Notes under the pieces: model-generated
What the model was told of the DNA's origin: nothing
What the model saw: the letters and a program-made list of their open reading frames with translations, nothing else
Database searches by the model: none
NCBI RefSeq assembly: GCF_014197535.1
Contig: NZ_JACIFV010000042.1
Span: 1-34,850, forward strand
Source: Rhizobium aethiopicum
GTDB taxonomy: Bacteria; Pseudomonadota; Alphaproteobacteria; Rhizobiales; Rhizobiaceae
Direction: 5' to 3'
Length of the DNA: 34,850 bases
In this document: one piece after another, positions 25,015-34,003 of the stretch
How positions within the stretch are numbered: the stretch's first letter is position 1
How the letters are laid out: the number at the start of each line of letters is the position of its first letter
Program-made: the position numbers and the translations under genes

Positions 25015-28000
25015 ATGCTCAACGCAGCGATCGACAACACGCCATCCAATGATCCCGCGCCATTCGCCGCCTTCGCGCCGCCGATCCGGCCGCAATCCGA
25101 GCTTCGCCAGGCAATCACCGCCGCCTATCGCCGTCCCGAAACCGAATGCCTGCCGCCGCTCGTTGCGGCCGCGCGCGTCTCCGAGGCGAAGCGTTATGAT
25201 ATCCGCAGCACGGCCCGCACGCTGATCGAGGCGCTGCGCGCCAAGCACAAGGGCACCGGCGTCGAAGGGCTGGTTCAGGAATATTCGCTTTCCAGCCAGG
25301 AAGGTGTCGCGCTCATGTGTCTTGCTGAAGCACTGCTGCGCATTCCCGACACGGATACCCGCGACGCGTTGATCCGCGACAAGATCGCCGAGGGCAATTG
25401 GACCTCGCATATCGGCGGCGGCAAATCCATGTTCGTCAACGCCGCCACCTGGGGTCTCGTCGTCACCGGCAAGCTGACCTCGACGGTCAATGACCGCAGC
25501 CTGTCGGCGGCGCTGACGCGGCTGATCGCGCGTGCCGGCGAGCCGGTGATCCGCCGCGGCGTCGATATGGCGATGCGCATGATGGGCGAGCAGTTCGTCA
25601 CCGGCGAAACGATCGAGGAGGCGCTGAAACGCGCTCGGCCGCTCGAAGCGCGCGGCTTTCGCTACTCCTACGACATGCTGGGCGAGGCCGCGACGACCGC
25701 CGCCGACGCCGAGCGTTATTTCAAGGATTACCAGAAGGCGATCCACGCCATCGGCAAGGCGGCGGATGGCCGCGGCATCTATGACGGCCCGGGAATTTCG
25801 ATCAAGCTTTCGGCCCTGCACCCGCGTTATGTGAGAGCGCAGGCCGGCCGGGTGATGGGCGAGCTGCTGCCGAAGGTCAAGGCGCTTGCCGCTCTCGCGA
25901 AGTCCTATGATATCGGCCTCAATATCGATGCCGAGGAGGCCGACCGGCTGGAGCTTTCGCTCGATCTTCTCGAAGAACTCTGCTTTGCGCCGGAGCTCGG
26001 CGGATGGAACGGGCTCGGCTTCGTCGTGCAGGCCTATGGCAAGCGCTGCCCCTTCGTGCTCGACTACATCATCGATCTCGCCCGCCGCTCCGGGCGCCGG
26101 ATGATGGTCCGTCTCGTCAAGGGCGCTTATTGGGATGCGGAGATCAAGCGCGCCCAGCTGGATGGTCTCGACGACTATCCGGTCTATACCCGCAAGATCT
26201 ATACCGACGTCGCCTATATCGCCTGCGCGCGCAAGCTGCTCGCCGCCGCCGATGCCGTCTTTCCGCAATTCGCCACCCACAATGCGCAGACGCTGGCTGC
26301 GATCTATCATCTGGCGGGGCCTGACTTCGCGGTCGGCAAATACGAATTCCAGTGCCTACACGGCATGGGCGAACCGCTCTATGACGAGGTGGTCGGAAAG
26401 GAAAAGCTCGACCGGCCCTGCCGCATCTATGCGCCCGTCGGAACGCATGAAACGCTGCTTGCCTATCTCGTCCGCCGCCTGCTCGAAAACGGCGCCAACT
26501 CCTCTTTCGTGCATCGCATTTCCGATCCGAACGTTTCAGTCGAGGCGCTGATCGCCGATCCGGCCGAGACCGTCGCGGCCATGCCGGTCGTCGGTGCCCC
26601 GCATGTGCAGATCGCAGCACCCAAGGCGCTTTACGGCAGCGCCCGCGCCAATTCGAGCGGCCTGGATCTCTCGAGCGAAGCCACGCTTTCGGACTTGGCG
26701 CAGACGCTTGCCTCCACGGCTGCGACGCCCTGGCATGCGCTGCCGATCCTTGCCGACGGCTCCACCGACGGCGTAACACGCGATGTCCTCAATCCCGCCG
26801 ATCACCGCGACGTCGTCGGCACCGTGACCGAGCTGAAGGTCGAGGAGGCAGCCCGCGTCGTTGCGATGGCAGCCGAATATGCGCCGCAATGGGCGGCCGT
26901 GCCCCCCGCAGAGCGCGCCGCCTGCCTCGATCGGGCGGCCGATATCATGCAGGCCCGCATCAAGGTGCTGATGGGCATCGTCATGCGCGAGGCCGGCAAA
27001 TCCGCCGCCAACGCCGTCGGCGAAGTGCGCGAGGCGGTCGACTTCCTGCGCTATTATGCCGACCAGGCCCGCAAGACCCTCGGGCCATCGCATCTGCCGC
27101 TCGGCCCGATCGTCTGCATCAGCCCGTGGAATTTCCCGCTGGCGATTTTCACCGGCCAGGTTGCCGCAGCCCTCGTCGCCGGCAATCCCGTGCTGGCGAA
27201 GCCTGCCGGCGTCACGCCGATCATCGCTTCGGAGAGCGTCAAGATTCTCCATGAGGCTGGCGTGCCGGTCGGTGCTCTGCAATTCGTGCCCGGCAGCGGC
27301 CGGCTCGGCGCCGGCATGGTTGGGGCGCAGCAAACGGCCGGCGTCATGTTTACCGGCTCGACCGAGGTGGCCCGCATGATCCAGGCGCAGCTCGCCGAGC
27401 GCCTGTCGGCGACCGGCAAGCCGATCCCGCTGATTGCCGAAACCGGCGGCCAGAACGGCATGATCGTCGATTCTTCCGCCCTGGCCGAACAGGTCGTGGC
27501 CGACGTCGTGACTTCGGCTTTCGACAGCGCCGGCCAGCGCTGCTCGGCGCTCCGCGTCCTCTGCCTTCAGGATGATGTGGCCGACAGGACGCTCGCCATG
27601 CTGAAGGGCGCGTTCCGTGAATTGACCATCGGCCGCACCGATCGCTTAAGCATCGATGTCGGGCCCGTCATTAACGATGGGGCGAAGGCGGAGATCGACC
27701 AGCATATCGAAGCGATGCGCGGCGCCGGCCGCAAGGTGGAACAGCTGCCGCTGCCGCAAAGCGCAGCAAAAGGCACCTTCGTTCCGCCGACGATCATCGA
27801 GATCAAGTCGCTGTCGGACCTGACGAAGGAGGTCTTCGGGCCGGTCCTGCATGTCGTCCGCTTCAAGAGAAACGGGCTCGATCGCCTGATCGACGACATC
27901 AATGCCTCGGGTTACGGCCTCACCTTCGGGCTTCACACACGGCTTGACGAAACGATTGCGCATGTGACGAGCCGCATCAAGGCCGGCAACCTCTATGTCA

Positions 28001-28713
28001 ACCGCAACATCATTGGCGCTGTTGTCGGTGTGCAGCCTTTCGGCGGCCGCGGCCTGTCGGGAACGGGGCCGAAGGCCGGCGGTCCGCTCTATATCGGTCG
28101 CCTGGTGCAGCGCGCACCCGTGCCGCCGCAGCAGGATTCCGTTCATACCGACCTCGCGCTTCGCGATTACATCGTCTGGCTCGACAAGAAGGGCCTGACG
28201 GGCGAAGGGGAGGTGGCGCGTGGCTATGCGAGCCGCTCGGCGCTCGGGCTCGAACGTGAACTCACCGGCCCTGTCGGCGAGCGCAATCTCTACGCGCTCC
28301 ATCCGCGCGGCCGCATCCTGCTCGTGCCGCAGACCGAAACCGGACTGCATCGCCAGATCGCCGCGGCCCTTTCCACAGGCAACCACGTCGTCGTCGATGC
28401 GGCTTCCATATCGAAGTCGGCGCTGGCGGATCTTCCGGCGGCTGTCGCCAGCCGCCTTTCCTGGACATCGGATTGGGAAAAGGACGGGCCGTTCTCCGGC
28501 GCGCTGGTCGAAGGGGACCGCGACAGGGTTCTTGCCGTCAACCGGAAGATCGCCGCGCTGCCCGGCCCGCTTCTCTTGGTCCAGGCCGCGACGAGCGAGG
28601 AACTGGCAAGCGACCCGGAAGCCTATTGCCTCAACTGGCTGCTGGAGGAAGTGTCGACCTCGATCAACACCGCCGCTGCCGGCGGCAATGCGAGCCTGAT
28701 GGCGATCGGCTAG
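25015..28713 (+). CDS. putA: Bifunctional proline dehydrogenase / L-glutamate gamma-semialdehyde dehydrogenase
   Basis: The start at ATG 25015 gives 1232 residues, with AGGGA seven bases upstream; ATG 25000 is unlikely because that site would fall inside the frame. PutA oxidises proline to P5C with FAD at the inner face of the membrane, then P5C/glutamate semialdehyde to glutamate with NAD. The proline dehydrogenase barrel covers about residues 180-480 (RLVKGAYWDAEIK, YAPVGTHETLLAYLVRRLLE). The P5C dehydrogenase part covers about 560-1030, with PWNFPLAIFTGQ, Glu in AETGGQNG and Cys in DSAGQRCSALR. About 180 further C-terminal residues form the extra domain of long PutAs. No N-terminal ribbon-helix-helix is present, so this PutA is not its own repressor. 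Confidence 0.97.
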   Translation: MLNAAIDNTPSNDPAPFAAFAPPIRPQSELRQAITAAYRRPETECLPPLVAAARVSEAKRYDIRSTARTLIEALRAKHKGTGVEGLVQEYSLSSQEGVALMCLAEALLRIPDTDTRDALIRDKIAEGNWTSHIGGGKSMFVNAATWGLVVTGKLTSTVNDRSLSAALTRLIARAGEPVIRRGVDMAMRMMGEQFVTGETIEEALKRARPLEARGFRYSYDMLGEAATTAADAERYFKDYQKAIHAIGKAADGRGIYDGPGISIKLSALHPRYVRAQAGRVMGELLPKVKALAALAKSYDIGLNIDAEEADRLELSLDLLEELCFAPELGGWNGLGFVVQAYGKRCPFVLDYIIDLARRSGRRMMVRLVKGAYWDAEIKRAQLDGLDDYPVYTRKIYTDVAYIACARKLLAAADAVFPQFATHNAQTLAAIYHLAGPDFAVGKYEFQCLHGMGEPLYDEVVGKEKLDRPCRIYAPVGTHETLLAYLVRRLLENGANSSFVHRISDPNVSVEALIADPAETVAAMPVVGAPHVQIAAPKALYGSARANSSGLDLSSEATLSDLAQTLASTAATPWHALPILADGSTDGVTRDVLNPADHRDVVGTVTELKVEEAARVVAMAAEYAPQWAAVPPAERAACLDRAADIMQARIKVLMGIVMREAGKSAANAVGEVREAVDFLRYYADQARKTLGPSHLPLGPIVCISPWNFPLAIFTGQVAAALVAGNPVLAKPAGVTPIIASESVKILHEAGVPVGALQFVPGSGRLGAGMVGAQQTAGVMFTGSTEVARMIQAQLAERLSATGKPIPLIAETGGQNGMIVDSSALAEQVVADVVTSAFDSAGQRCSALRVLCLQDDVADRTLAMLKGAFRELTIGRTDRLSIDVGPVINDGAKAEIDQHIEAMRGAGRKVEQLPLPQSAAKGTFVPPTIIEIKSLSDLTKEVFGPVLHVVRFKRNGLDRLIDDINASGYGLTFGLHTRLDETIAHVTSRIKAGNLYVNRNIIGAVVGVQPFGGRGLSGTGPKAGGPLYIGRLVQRAPVPPQQDSVHTDLALRDYIVWLDKKGLTGEGEVARGYASRSALGLERELTGPVGERNLYALHPRGRILLVPQTETGLHRQIAAALSTGNHVVVDAASISKSALADLPAAVASRLSWTSDWEKDGPFSGALVEGDRDRVLAVNRKIAALPGPLLLVQAATSEELASDPEAYCLNWLLEEVSTSINTAAAGGNASLMAIG

Positions 28714-28747
28714 TTGATGTGCCGATGGCGCAGAAATGCGCCCTCCA

Positions 28748-28767
28748 GGCCGCTGATCCAGGCGGCC
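28748..28767 (+). terminator. Hairpin after putA, possible terminator
   Basis: GGCCGC and GCGGCC form a six-base stem with an eight-base loop 35 bases after the putA stop codon, followed within a few bases by a T/C-rich stretch (TCCTCTTTCTT). It is a plausible but weak intrinsic terminator. It could also be part of the adjacent repeat region. Confidence 0.35.
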
Positions 28768-28782
28768 AACTCCTCTTTCTTC

Positions 28783-28860
28783 AAGCTCGGGCTTGTCCCG
28801 AGCATCTGCCTCCGTTCGATAGGGCGGCAGATCCCCCGGGCACAATGCCGAGGATGACGT
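28783..28860. repeat. Degenerate Rhizobiales palindromic intergenic element
   Basis: The left arm CTCGGGCTTGTCCCGAGCAT plus CTGCC and the right arm GGCAGATCCCCCGGGCACAATGCCGAGGATGACG (given in two halves as GGCAGATCCCCCGGG and CACAATGCCGAGGATGACG) are imperfect inverted copies of each other. Both resemble the CTCGGG-CTTGACCCGAGGATCTGCC palindromes scattered between rhizobial and agrobacterial genes (RPE-type). The copy is eroded, with several mismatches. Such elements are non-autonomous and can act on mRNA stability or termination. Only one copy was noticed in the window. Confidence 0.6.
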
Positions 28861-28952
28861 CGAGTAAGAGCGAGGTTTGTCAGCGAACCTCGGGATGCCG
28901 AAAATGTGACCTCGGTTACGCATTTAGCGACTCCTGAACGAACTCGACACCA

Positions 28953-28981
28953 TTGACCATTTTTTTAGCAGTTGCGGCTAT
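28953..28981 (+). promoter_or_regulatory. Possible promoter of the chemoreceptor gene
   Basis: TTGACC (28953-28958) and GGCTAT (28976-28981) are 17 bases apart and 46 bases upstream of the chemoreceptor start. The -35 is close to the alphaproteobacterial housekeeping consensus and the -10 is fair. A seven-base T-run lies in the spacer. Confidence 0.4.
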
Positions 28982-29026
28982 CGTCGCGCCATCAGGCGTG
29001 ACCATTCCTGGGGGCGGGGCTTTCTT

Positions 29027-31567
29027 ATGGCGTTGATTGATCGACTGTTGCAGCGTATGCGGATCGTCACGAAGGTTCTCTTCTTCGTGGTGCCTCTGAT
29101 CGTCCTCATAGCGGGCATAGGGCTTTTCGGCTATTTCACCGCCGGAACGCTCAAAGGCCAGATGACCCTGACGCGGCAGACGATCGACACGCTTTCCAGT
29201 TTCCAGCAGCTGCGATCCTCGCTGACTGCCTTTACCGATCTTCCGACAACGGCCACGCGCGATCGGCTGATCGCCAGCATCTCCGATCAGGAGAAGGGGG
29301 CTGCGACGCTCGATGCCATGCTGATCGATCCGTCGCAGAAGCAGCAGATCTCGGCGGTGCGCGACCTCGGCGGCAAGATGCTGGGCAGCGCCGACGCGCT
29401 CTGGGCTGTGGCACTGGAGCGCACGAACACCGAACAGGCGATCGATCAGGCTGTGGCGCAGCTTTTCAAGGAAAGCCAGACCGCCCGCAAGCAGCTCGAC
29501 GTCCTTCAGGATCAGGCGAACGGAAAGGAAGCCTTCGTCCGGGCCCTTCTTCTCGATGCCTCCGCCTACAAGAATATCGCCCAGCGCATTGCAAAATTGC
29601 GCAAGGCAACAGCGCAGGCGACTGCCCCCGCCGATGTCGCCGGCGCTCTCGGCAGCCTCTTGCCGCCGCTCGTCAAGGAGGTCGGCAGCAGCGCCGCAAT
29701 CGCCTCCGACAAGGCCCAAAGCCAGTTTGCCGCGCTGAAGCCGGTATTGGACAAGCTCTCGGCGATGGCCAAGGACAACGCCAATCTTGCGCTCGAGGGC
29801 TATGCTCCCGTCGACCAGGACTTGCAGGGCTTCGAGGAGAAGTTCGGAAAACTTGCCTCAGGCAATGCGGATACCGCTATCGAGCGTTTTGTCGGCATGG
29901 ATGCGAACATCGCCACGCTTCGCTCGGTGGTGGTGATCGTCAATACTGCTTTCAAATCGATCGACGATCTGCGCCTTCATCTGAGTGAACTGAACAGGCG
30001 GGTCGATGCCGAAGCGCGGGACGCCGTTCTCGCCGATCTCAAGGCGCTGCGCGAAAGCGCTGCACAGCTCGTACCCTTGAGCGGGAAAAACGCCGCCTTG
30101 CAGGAACTTGCGAAGAAGATCGAGCCATCCCTCGCCACGATCGAAAAGGACACGTCGCTGCTGATATCGGTCGCAGACCGGTGGCGGGCAGAGAGGGGCG
30201 CGGCAACCGAACTCGTGGCCGCCTCAAGCCATACCCTGGAGCAATTCGTCAGCACTGCGCAGGAGAGCGGCAAGGACATCAGCCAGCGTTCGGCCACGAT
30301 GTCACTCGCGGCGATGATTGCCGGCACGGTGCTTGCCATCATCGGCGGCCTCATGCTGATCGAAACGCTGCGCGGACCGCTGAAGCGGATCACCCAGACG
30401 ATGACGAGACTTGCCGCGGGCGATCTCAACGTGCCGATCGGCGATGGCAAGCGTGGCGACGAAATCGGCGATATGATCCGGTCCGTGACGGTCTTCCGCG
30501 ACCAGGCGCTCGAAAAGACCAGGCTCGAAGAGGTCGCTGAAACGAACAGGGCGCGGGACGAACAGGAGCAGGCTCGTCGCGCAGCCGAGCAGGCGCGCAT
30601 CGAAGCCGAGCAGAGCGAGGCCCTGGACGCACTGTCCGACATGCTCGGCAAGCTTGCCGACGGCAACCTCGCAGCCGTGATGAGCGAGGAGCTAGCCGCC
30701 GATTATGTCGCGATGGCCAGGACCTATAACCAGGCGATCGATGCGCTTCGCCGCACACTCGCCGAGGTTCGCAACACCACCTACGAAATCGCCGAGGGCA
30801 GCACCAATCTTTCAGGCGCGGCCGACGATCTGGCGCGGCGCACGGAACAGCAGGCGGCCGCTCTCGAAGACAGTTCACGTGTGCTTGGCGAACTCACCGC
30901 CAGCGTTCGCACGACAGCGGAAAATGCGCGCCAGACATCGGTTTCCGTCGCCGAGGCACATCGGCAGGCGGAGCATTCCGCGGCCGTTGTCGCCAAGGCC
31001 GTCGACGCCATGGACGCCATCAACCGTTCGTCGGACAAGGTCTCCAGCATTATCGGTGTGATCGACGAGATTGCCTTTCAGACAAATCTTCTCGCCCTCA
31101 ATGCCGGCGTCGAGGCGGCGCGGGCGGGGGAGGCGGGCAGGGGTTTTGCCGTCGTCGCACAGGAAGTGCGCGAGCTTGCACAGCGCTGCGCCAAGGCTGC
31201 CCGCGAAATCAAGGATCTCATCTCCAACAGCGCATCGCAGGTGGGCACGGGCGTCAGGCTCGTCGAGGAGACCGGTGAGGCGCTTTCGGCGATAATCGAG
31301 CATTTTACCTCTATCAACGGGCTGGTGCAGGTCATCTCGACTGCCACCAGCACGCAGTACAAAGGCATCGACGAGGTCAACAGCGCCGTTCGCGACATCG
31401 AGCATATCACGCAGCACAATGCTGCAATGGTGGAGGAAAACACCGCCGAAATTCACAGGCTTCGGCAGCAGGTGGAACTGCTGAACGAGCGGATTTCCCG
31501 CTTCCAGACCGCCGACGCCCGCAAGGCTCCGCCTGCCGTAAGCCCGCGGATGGCCTTGGCCTCCTGA
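29027..31567 (+). CDS. Methyl-accepting chemotaxis protein with large helical periplasmic domain
   Basis: This 846-residue receptor has a first membrane helix at about 15-40 (VLFFVVPLIVLIAGIGLFGYF), a periplasmic domain of about 380 residues that is nearly all helical, and a second membrane helix at about 425-448 (MSLAAMIAGTVLAIIGGLML). A HAMP domain follows (LRGPLKRITQTMTRLAAGDLN), with a second HAMP-like stretch at about 535-580. The signalling hairpin tip is ALNAGVEAARAGEAGRGFAVVAQEVR. The ectodomain length and helical content suit a helical bimodular (HBM) type sensor rather than a Cache domain. No CheR-binding pentapeptide is seen at the C-terminus (SPRMALAS). The ligand is unknown; the position after putA makes proline or a related compound a guess only. 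Confidence 0.93.
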   Translation: MALIDRLLQRMRIVTKVLFFVVPLIVLIAGIGLFGYFTAGTLKGQMTLTRQTIDTLSSFQQLRSSLTAFTDLPTTATRDRLIASISDQEKGAATLDAMLIDPSQKQQISAVRDLGGKMLGSADALWAVALERTNTEQAIDQAVAQLFKESQTARKQLDVLQDQANGKEAFVRALLLDASAYKNIAQRIAKLRKATAQATAPADVAGALGSLLPPLVKEVGSSAAIASDKAQSQFAALKPVLDKLSAMAKDNANLALEGYAPVDQDLQGFEEKFGKLASGNADTAIERFVGMDANIATLRSVVVIVNTAFKSIDDLRLHLSELNRRVDAEARDAVLADLKALRESAAQLVPLSGKNAALQELAKKIEPSLATIEKDTSLLISVADRWRAERGAATELVAASSHTLEQFVSTAQESGKDISQRSATMSLAAMIAGTVLAIIGGLMLIETLRGPLKRITQTMTRLAAGDLNVPIGDGKRGDEIGDMIRSVTVFRDQALEKTRLEEVAETNRARDEQEQARRAAEQARIEAEQSEALDALSDMLGKLADGNLAAVMSEELAADYVAMARTYNQAIDALRRTLAEVRNTTYEIAEGSTNLSGAADDLARRTEQQAAALEDSSRVLGELTASVRTTAENARQTSVSVAEAHRQAEHSAAVVAKAVDAMDAINRSSDKVSSIIGVIDEIAFQTNLLALNAGVEAARAGEAGRGFAVVAQEVRELAQRCAKAAREIKDLISNSASQVGTGVRLVEETGEALSAIIEHFTSINGLVQVISTATSTQYKGIDEVNSAVRDIEHITQHNAAMVEENTAEIHRLRQQVELLNERISRFQTADARKAPPAVSPRMALAS

Positions 31568-31596
31568 GTGACCCGGCCTTCTCTTTGCGACGCGCT

Positions 31597-32922
31597 CTAG
31601 AAATCGGCGACTTTGCCCCAGGCGGACCCCGCGAAGCGGTTGGGATGATAGGGCCGCGGATCGACGATCGGCTCGTCGCCCGTGACGATATCGGCGATCA
31701 GATGACCGGCGCCGGGTCCGATGCCGAAGCCGTGGCCGCTGAAGCCCGCAGCGAGGATGAAACCTGGAAGGGTGGCGAATTCGCCGATCGCTGGCACGCC
31801 ATCCGGCGTGCTGTCGATATAGCCCGCCCAGGCGGCGTTGATTTCGGTGTTCTTCAAGGCGGGCAGAAGCTTGAGCGCCCGTGAATGCGTGAGGGTAATG
31901 GTGGCCTGGTCGACGGCCGGATCGAGGATGCGCATGCGCTCCATCGGCGTCGGTCTGTCGAGCCGCCAGCGCGCCAGAGATTCGTGGCCCGAGCGAATCC
32001 CCTCCAATCCGCCGGGTGCCAGACTCCGCCAGCGGCGGGCGAACATGGGCAGGAAATGCGGCGCAAAACGAAACTGCTGCGCGGTGGGATCGACGCGGCC
32101 GCGGCCGCTGATCGCCAGCGTGTAACCGCCGTTGCCGCGACGCGTCACGGAAACCGCCGATGTATGCAGCGCATCCGGCAGGCCGGGTGCGCCCGGCGAA
32201 ACCGACAGGATCGACGAGCGGATCGAGGCCTGCGGAAATCGAATGCCGAGCTGGCGGCAGAAGGACGAGGCCCAGGCGCCGCCCGCCAGGATCGCGATTT
32301 TTGTCTGGATCGTGCCGTGCTCGGTGACGACGCCTGAAACTCTGCCGCCTTCAATGTCGATGCCGCGGGCCGCACAGGATTGATGCACCGTGCCGCCGAG
32401 CTTCAGGATCGCACGCGCGATGGCGGGCGCGGCTCTTGCAGGATCGGCGGTGCCGTCGGTCGGCGAAAAAACCCCACCTTTCCACGCCGTGCCGGTTGCC
32501 CGCCCGCGTTCGGTTGTCTCGGCGCCGCTCAGCATATGCGTCGTGACGCCGACCGATCGGGCGAAATCGCGCCAACGGGCCCAGCCGGCGAGTTCCTCAT
32601 CGCTGTTGCTGAGATAGAAGAGGCCGCATCGGCGGAAGCCGGTGTCCTCGCCGGTCTCAGCGGCGAAGCGCTCCCACAGATCGAGGCTCTTCGTCGACAT
32701 CGGCAATTCGCGGGCGTCGCGGTTCTGCTGCCGGCACCAACCCCAGTTGCGGCTCGATTGTTCCGCCCCGACAAGGCCTTTCTCGACGAGGGCGACCGTC
32801 ATTCCACGTCTGGCCAGATAATAGGCCGCGAAAACGCCGACGATGCCGCCGCCGATCACGACCGCATCGGCGGCAGCGGGCAGCTGCGGTGTGGTGTTGA
32901 CGCGCGTGAGCGGTGCGGGCAT
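31597..32922 (-). CDS. DadA-like FAD-dependent amino-acid oxidoreductase
   Basis: This 441-residue DAO-family flavoprotein has the N-terminal FAD motif VVIGGGIVGVFAAYYLARRG at about residues 21-40 and SSRNWGWCRQQNRD, where glycine oxidases and D-amino-acid dehydrogenases carry their FAD-contact loop. The C-terminal GFSGHGFGIGPGAGHLIADIVTG is typical. GGAGA lies upstream of ATG 32922. It diverges from an Lrp-type regulator, a common pairing in which the Lrp protein responds to the amino acid the enzyme degrades. Likely substrates are D-amino acids, N-methyl amino acids or opine-like compounds. It is only distantly similar to the FAD enzyme at 7090-8436. Confidence 0.9.
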   Translation of the reverse strand: MPAPLTRVNTTPQLPAAADAVVIGGGIVGVFAAYYLARRGMTVALVEKGLVGAEQSSRNWGWCRQQNRDARELPMSTKSLDLWERFAAETGEDTGFRRCGLFYLSNSDEELAGWARWRDFARSVGVTTHMLSGAETTERGRATGTAWKGGVFSPTDGTADPARAAPAIARAILKLGGTVHQSCAARGIDIEGGRVSGVVTEHGTIQTKIAILAGGAWASSFCRQLGIRFPQASIRSSILSVSPGAPGLPDALHTSAVSVTRRGNGGYTLAISGRGRVDPTAQQFRFAPHFLPMFARRWRSLAPGGLEGIRSGHESLARWRLDRPTPMERMRILDPAVDQATITLTHSRALKLLPALKNTEINAAWAGYIDSTPDGVPAIGEFATLPGFILAAGFSGHGFGIGPGAGHLIADIVTGDEPIVDPRPYHPNRFAGSAWGKVADF

Positions 32923-33102
32923 GGTATGGTCTCCGTTTCAGGCCAGTCTAGCGGATCCGACGCGGCACCTTTGCCGGAGTTCATCCAGCGACAGCAGAAG
33001 ATTCCGTCTTGCGGGCCAGCCGGCAGCCATTTGTGCTTCGGCATGTCCCGCAATCCGGTCGACACCCCTTTGTGATGTGTTAAGCTCGACGTTGAAAAGG
33101 CT

Positions 33103-33119
33103 GCAGCATAATCTGCTGC
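33103..33119. promoter_or_regulatory. Probable Lrp-family operator (GCAGCA-TAATC-TGCTGC)
   Basis: A perfect inverted repeat with six-base arms and a five-base AT-rich centre lies 38 bases upstream of the Lrp start, in the 234-base spacer shared with the divergent FAD oxidase. Length and AT-rich centre match Lrp/AsnC-type sites (roughly CAGCATAATxTGCTG), so it probably mediates control of both genes. Confidence 0.6.
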
Positions 33120-33156
33120 GCCGTTGGGCGATCTCGAGCAAGCGAAGGCGCGTGTG

Positions 33157-33636
33157 ATGATGAAACTTGACCGGATCGACATAAAAATCCTCTACGAACT
33201 GCAGAAGAATGGCCGCGTCACAAACGTGGAACTCGCCGAGCTGGTCAACCTGTCGCCAAGCCCCTGCCTGATGCGGGTGAAGAAGCTGCAATCCGAAGGC
33301 TACATCGAAGGCTATTCGGCTCAGATCAATGTCAGCAAACTCGGGCAGACACTGACCGTGTTCACCGAAATCACCCTGAAGAACCATCGGCAGATCGACT
33401 TCGCCCGCTTCCTTGCAGCGATCGAGAAGGTCGACCAGGTGATCGAATGCCATCTCGTTTCGGGTGGCTACGATTATCTGTTGAAATTCGTCACGGCCGG
33501 CATCGACGAATATCAGACGATCATGGAGCGGCTCACCGACATGGACGTCGGCATCGACAAATATTTCAGCTTCGTCGTCCTCAAGTCGCCGATCATCAAG
33601 GCCCATATGCCGCTGACCACCTTATTCCCGCATTAA
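33157..33636 (+). CDS. Lrp/AsnC-family transcriptional regulator
   Basis: The start at ATG 33157 gives 159 residues (MMKLDRIDIKILYELQKNGR); GAAGG lies about eight bases upstream, and an upstream in-frame ATG at 33124 adds an unlikely extension. The helix-turn-helix is at about residues 18-45 (VTNVELAELVNLSPSPCLMRVKKL), and the RAM effector domain carries ECHLVSGGYDYLLKF. It diverges from the DadA-like gene and is its likely activator, responding to the substrate amino acid. It is a paralogue of the PutR-like gene at 24116-24610, with clear differences throughout. Confidence 0.92.
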   Translation: MMKLDRIDIKILYELQKNGRVTNVELAELVNLSPSPCLMRVKKLQSEGYIEGYSAQINVSKLGQTLTVFTEITLKNHRQIDFARFLAAIEKVDQVIECHLVSGGYDYLLKFVTAGIDEYQTIMERLTDMDVGIDKYFSFVVLKSPIIKAHMPLTTLFPH

Positions 33637-34003
33637 AAAAGCGCGGCCGGGCATTTATGGTCCGGACTTGGCCTTCGAACGACCGATAGCCGTAGAACTG
33701 CCAATGCCTCGAATGGCCAAAACTCGAAACCGCGGCGTTTGCAGACCAGCGCCGTTGTTGCTCACTACCGGTTCACGGTGTTCCCCGGCGACAGCTCTCG
33801 CGACGACAGTAGGTTTGGTTGGGTTGTGGCGGGATTTTGAAATTATCCGCTAAAGCGGCGCTTCTCTTTAGCAACGCCAACTTCTGCATCGACTTAATCT
33901 CGGGTGACACCCACCCAGAGGCGGACCGCGATGATGGAGGCCCCGCCACGCGACGGCCTGCCTCATCGATCGCAGAACCCTCCAACCGAATAAGGAAGAT
34001 GAT
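33637..34003. other. Non-coding spacer with two overlapping hairpins
   Basis: No supportable gene is present in this 367-base stretch. At 33847-33858 a short perfect hairpin, CCGCT-AA-AGCGG, overlaps a longer one formed by GCTAAAG (33849-33855) and CTTTAGC (33866-33872); the two cannot form at once. They lie about 130 bases before the small cupin gene and may be part of its leader or of the Lrp transcript end. The rest looks unstructured by eye. Confidence 0.4.

Noticed and set aside
28783..28860. Possible CRISPR repeat or insertion-sequence end
   Set aside because: Only one imperfect palindrome is present, without regularly spaced copies, target-site duplication or a transposase; an RPE-like intergenic repeat explains it better.
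27646..28923. Minus-strand open frame of about 425 codons opposite the end of putA
   Set aside because: Overlaps the well-supported P5C dehydrogenase part of putA and has no recognisable motif.
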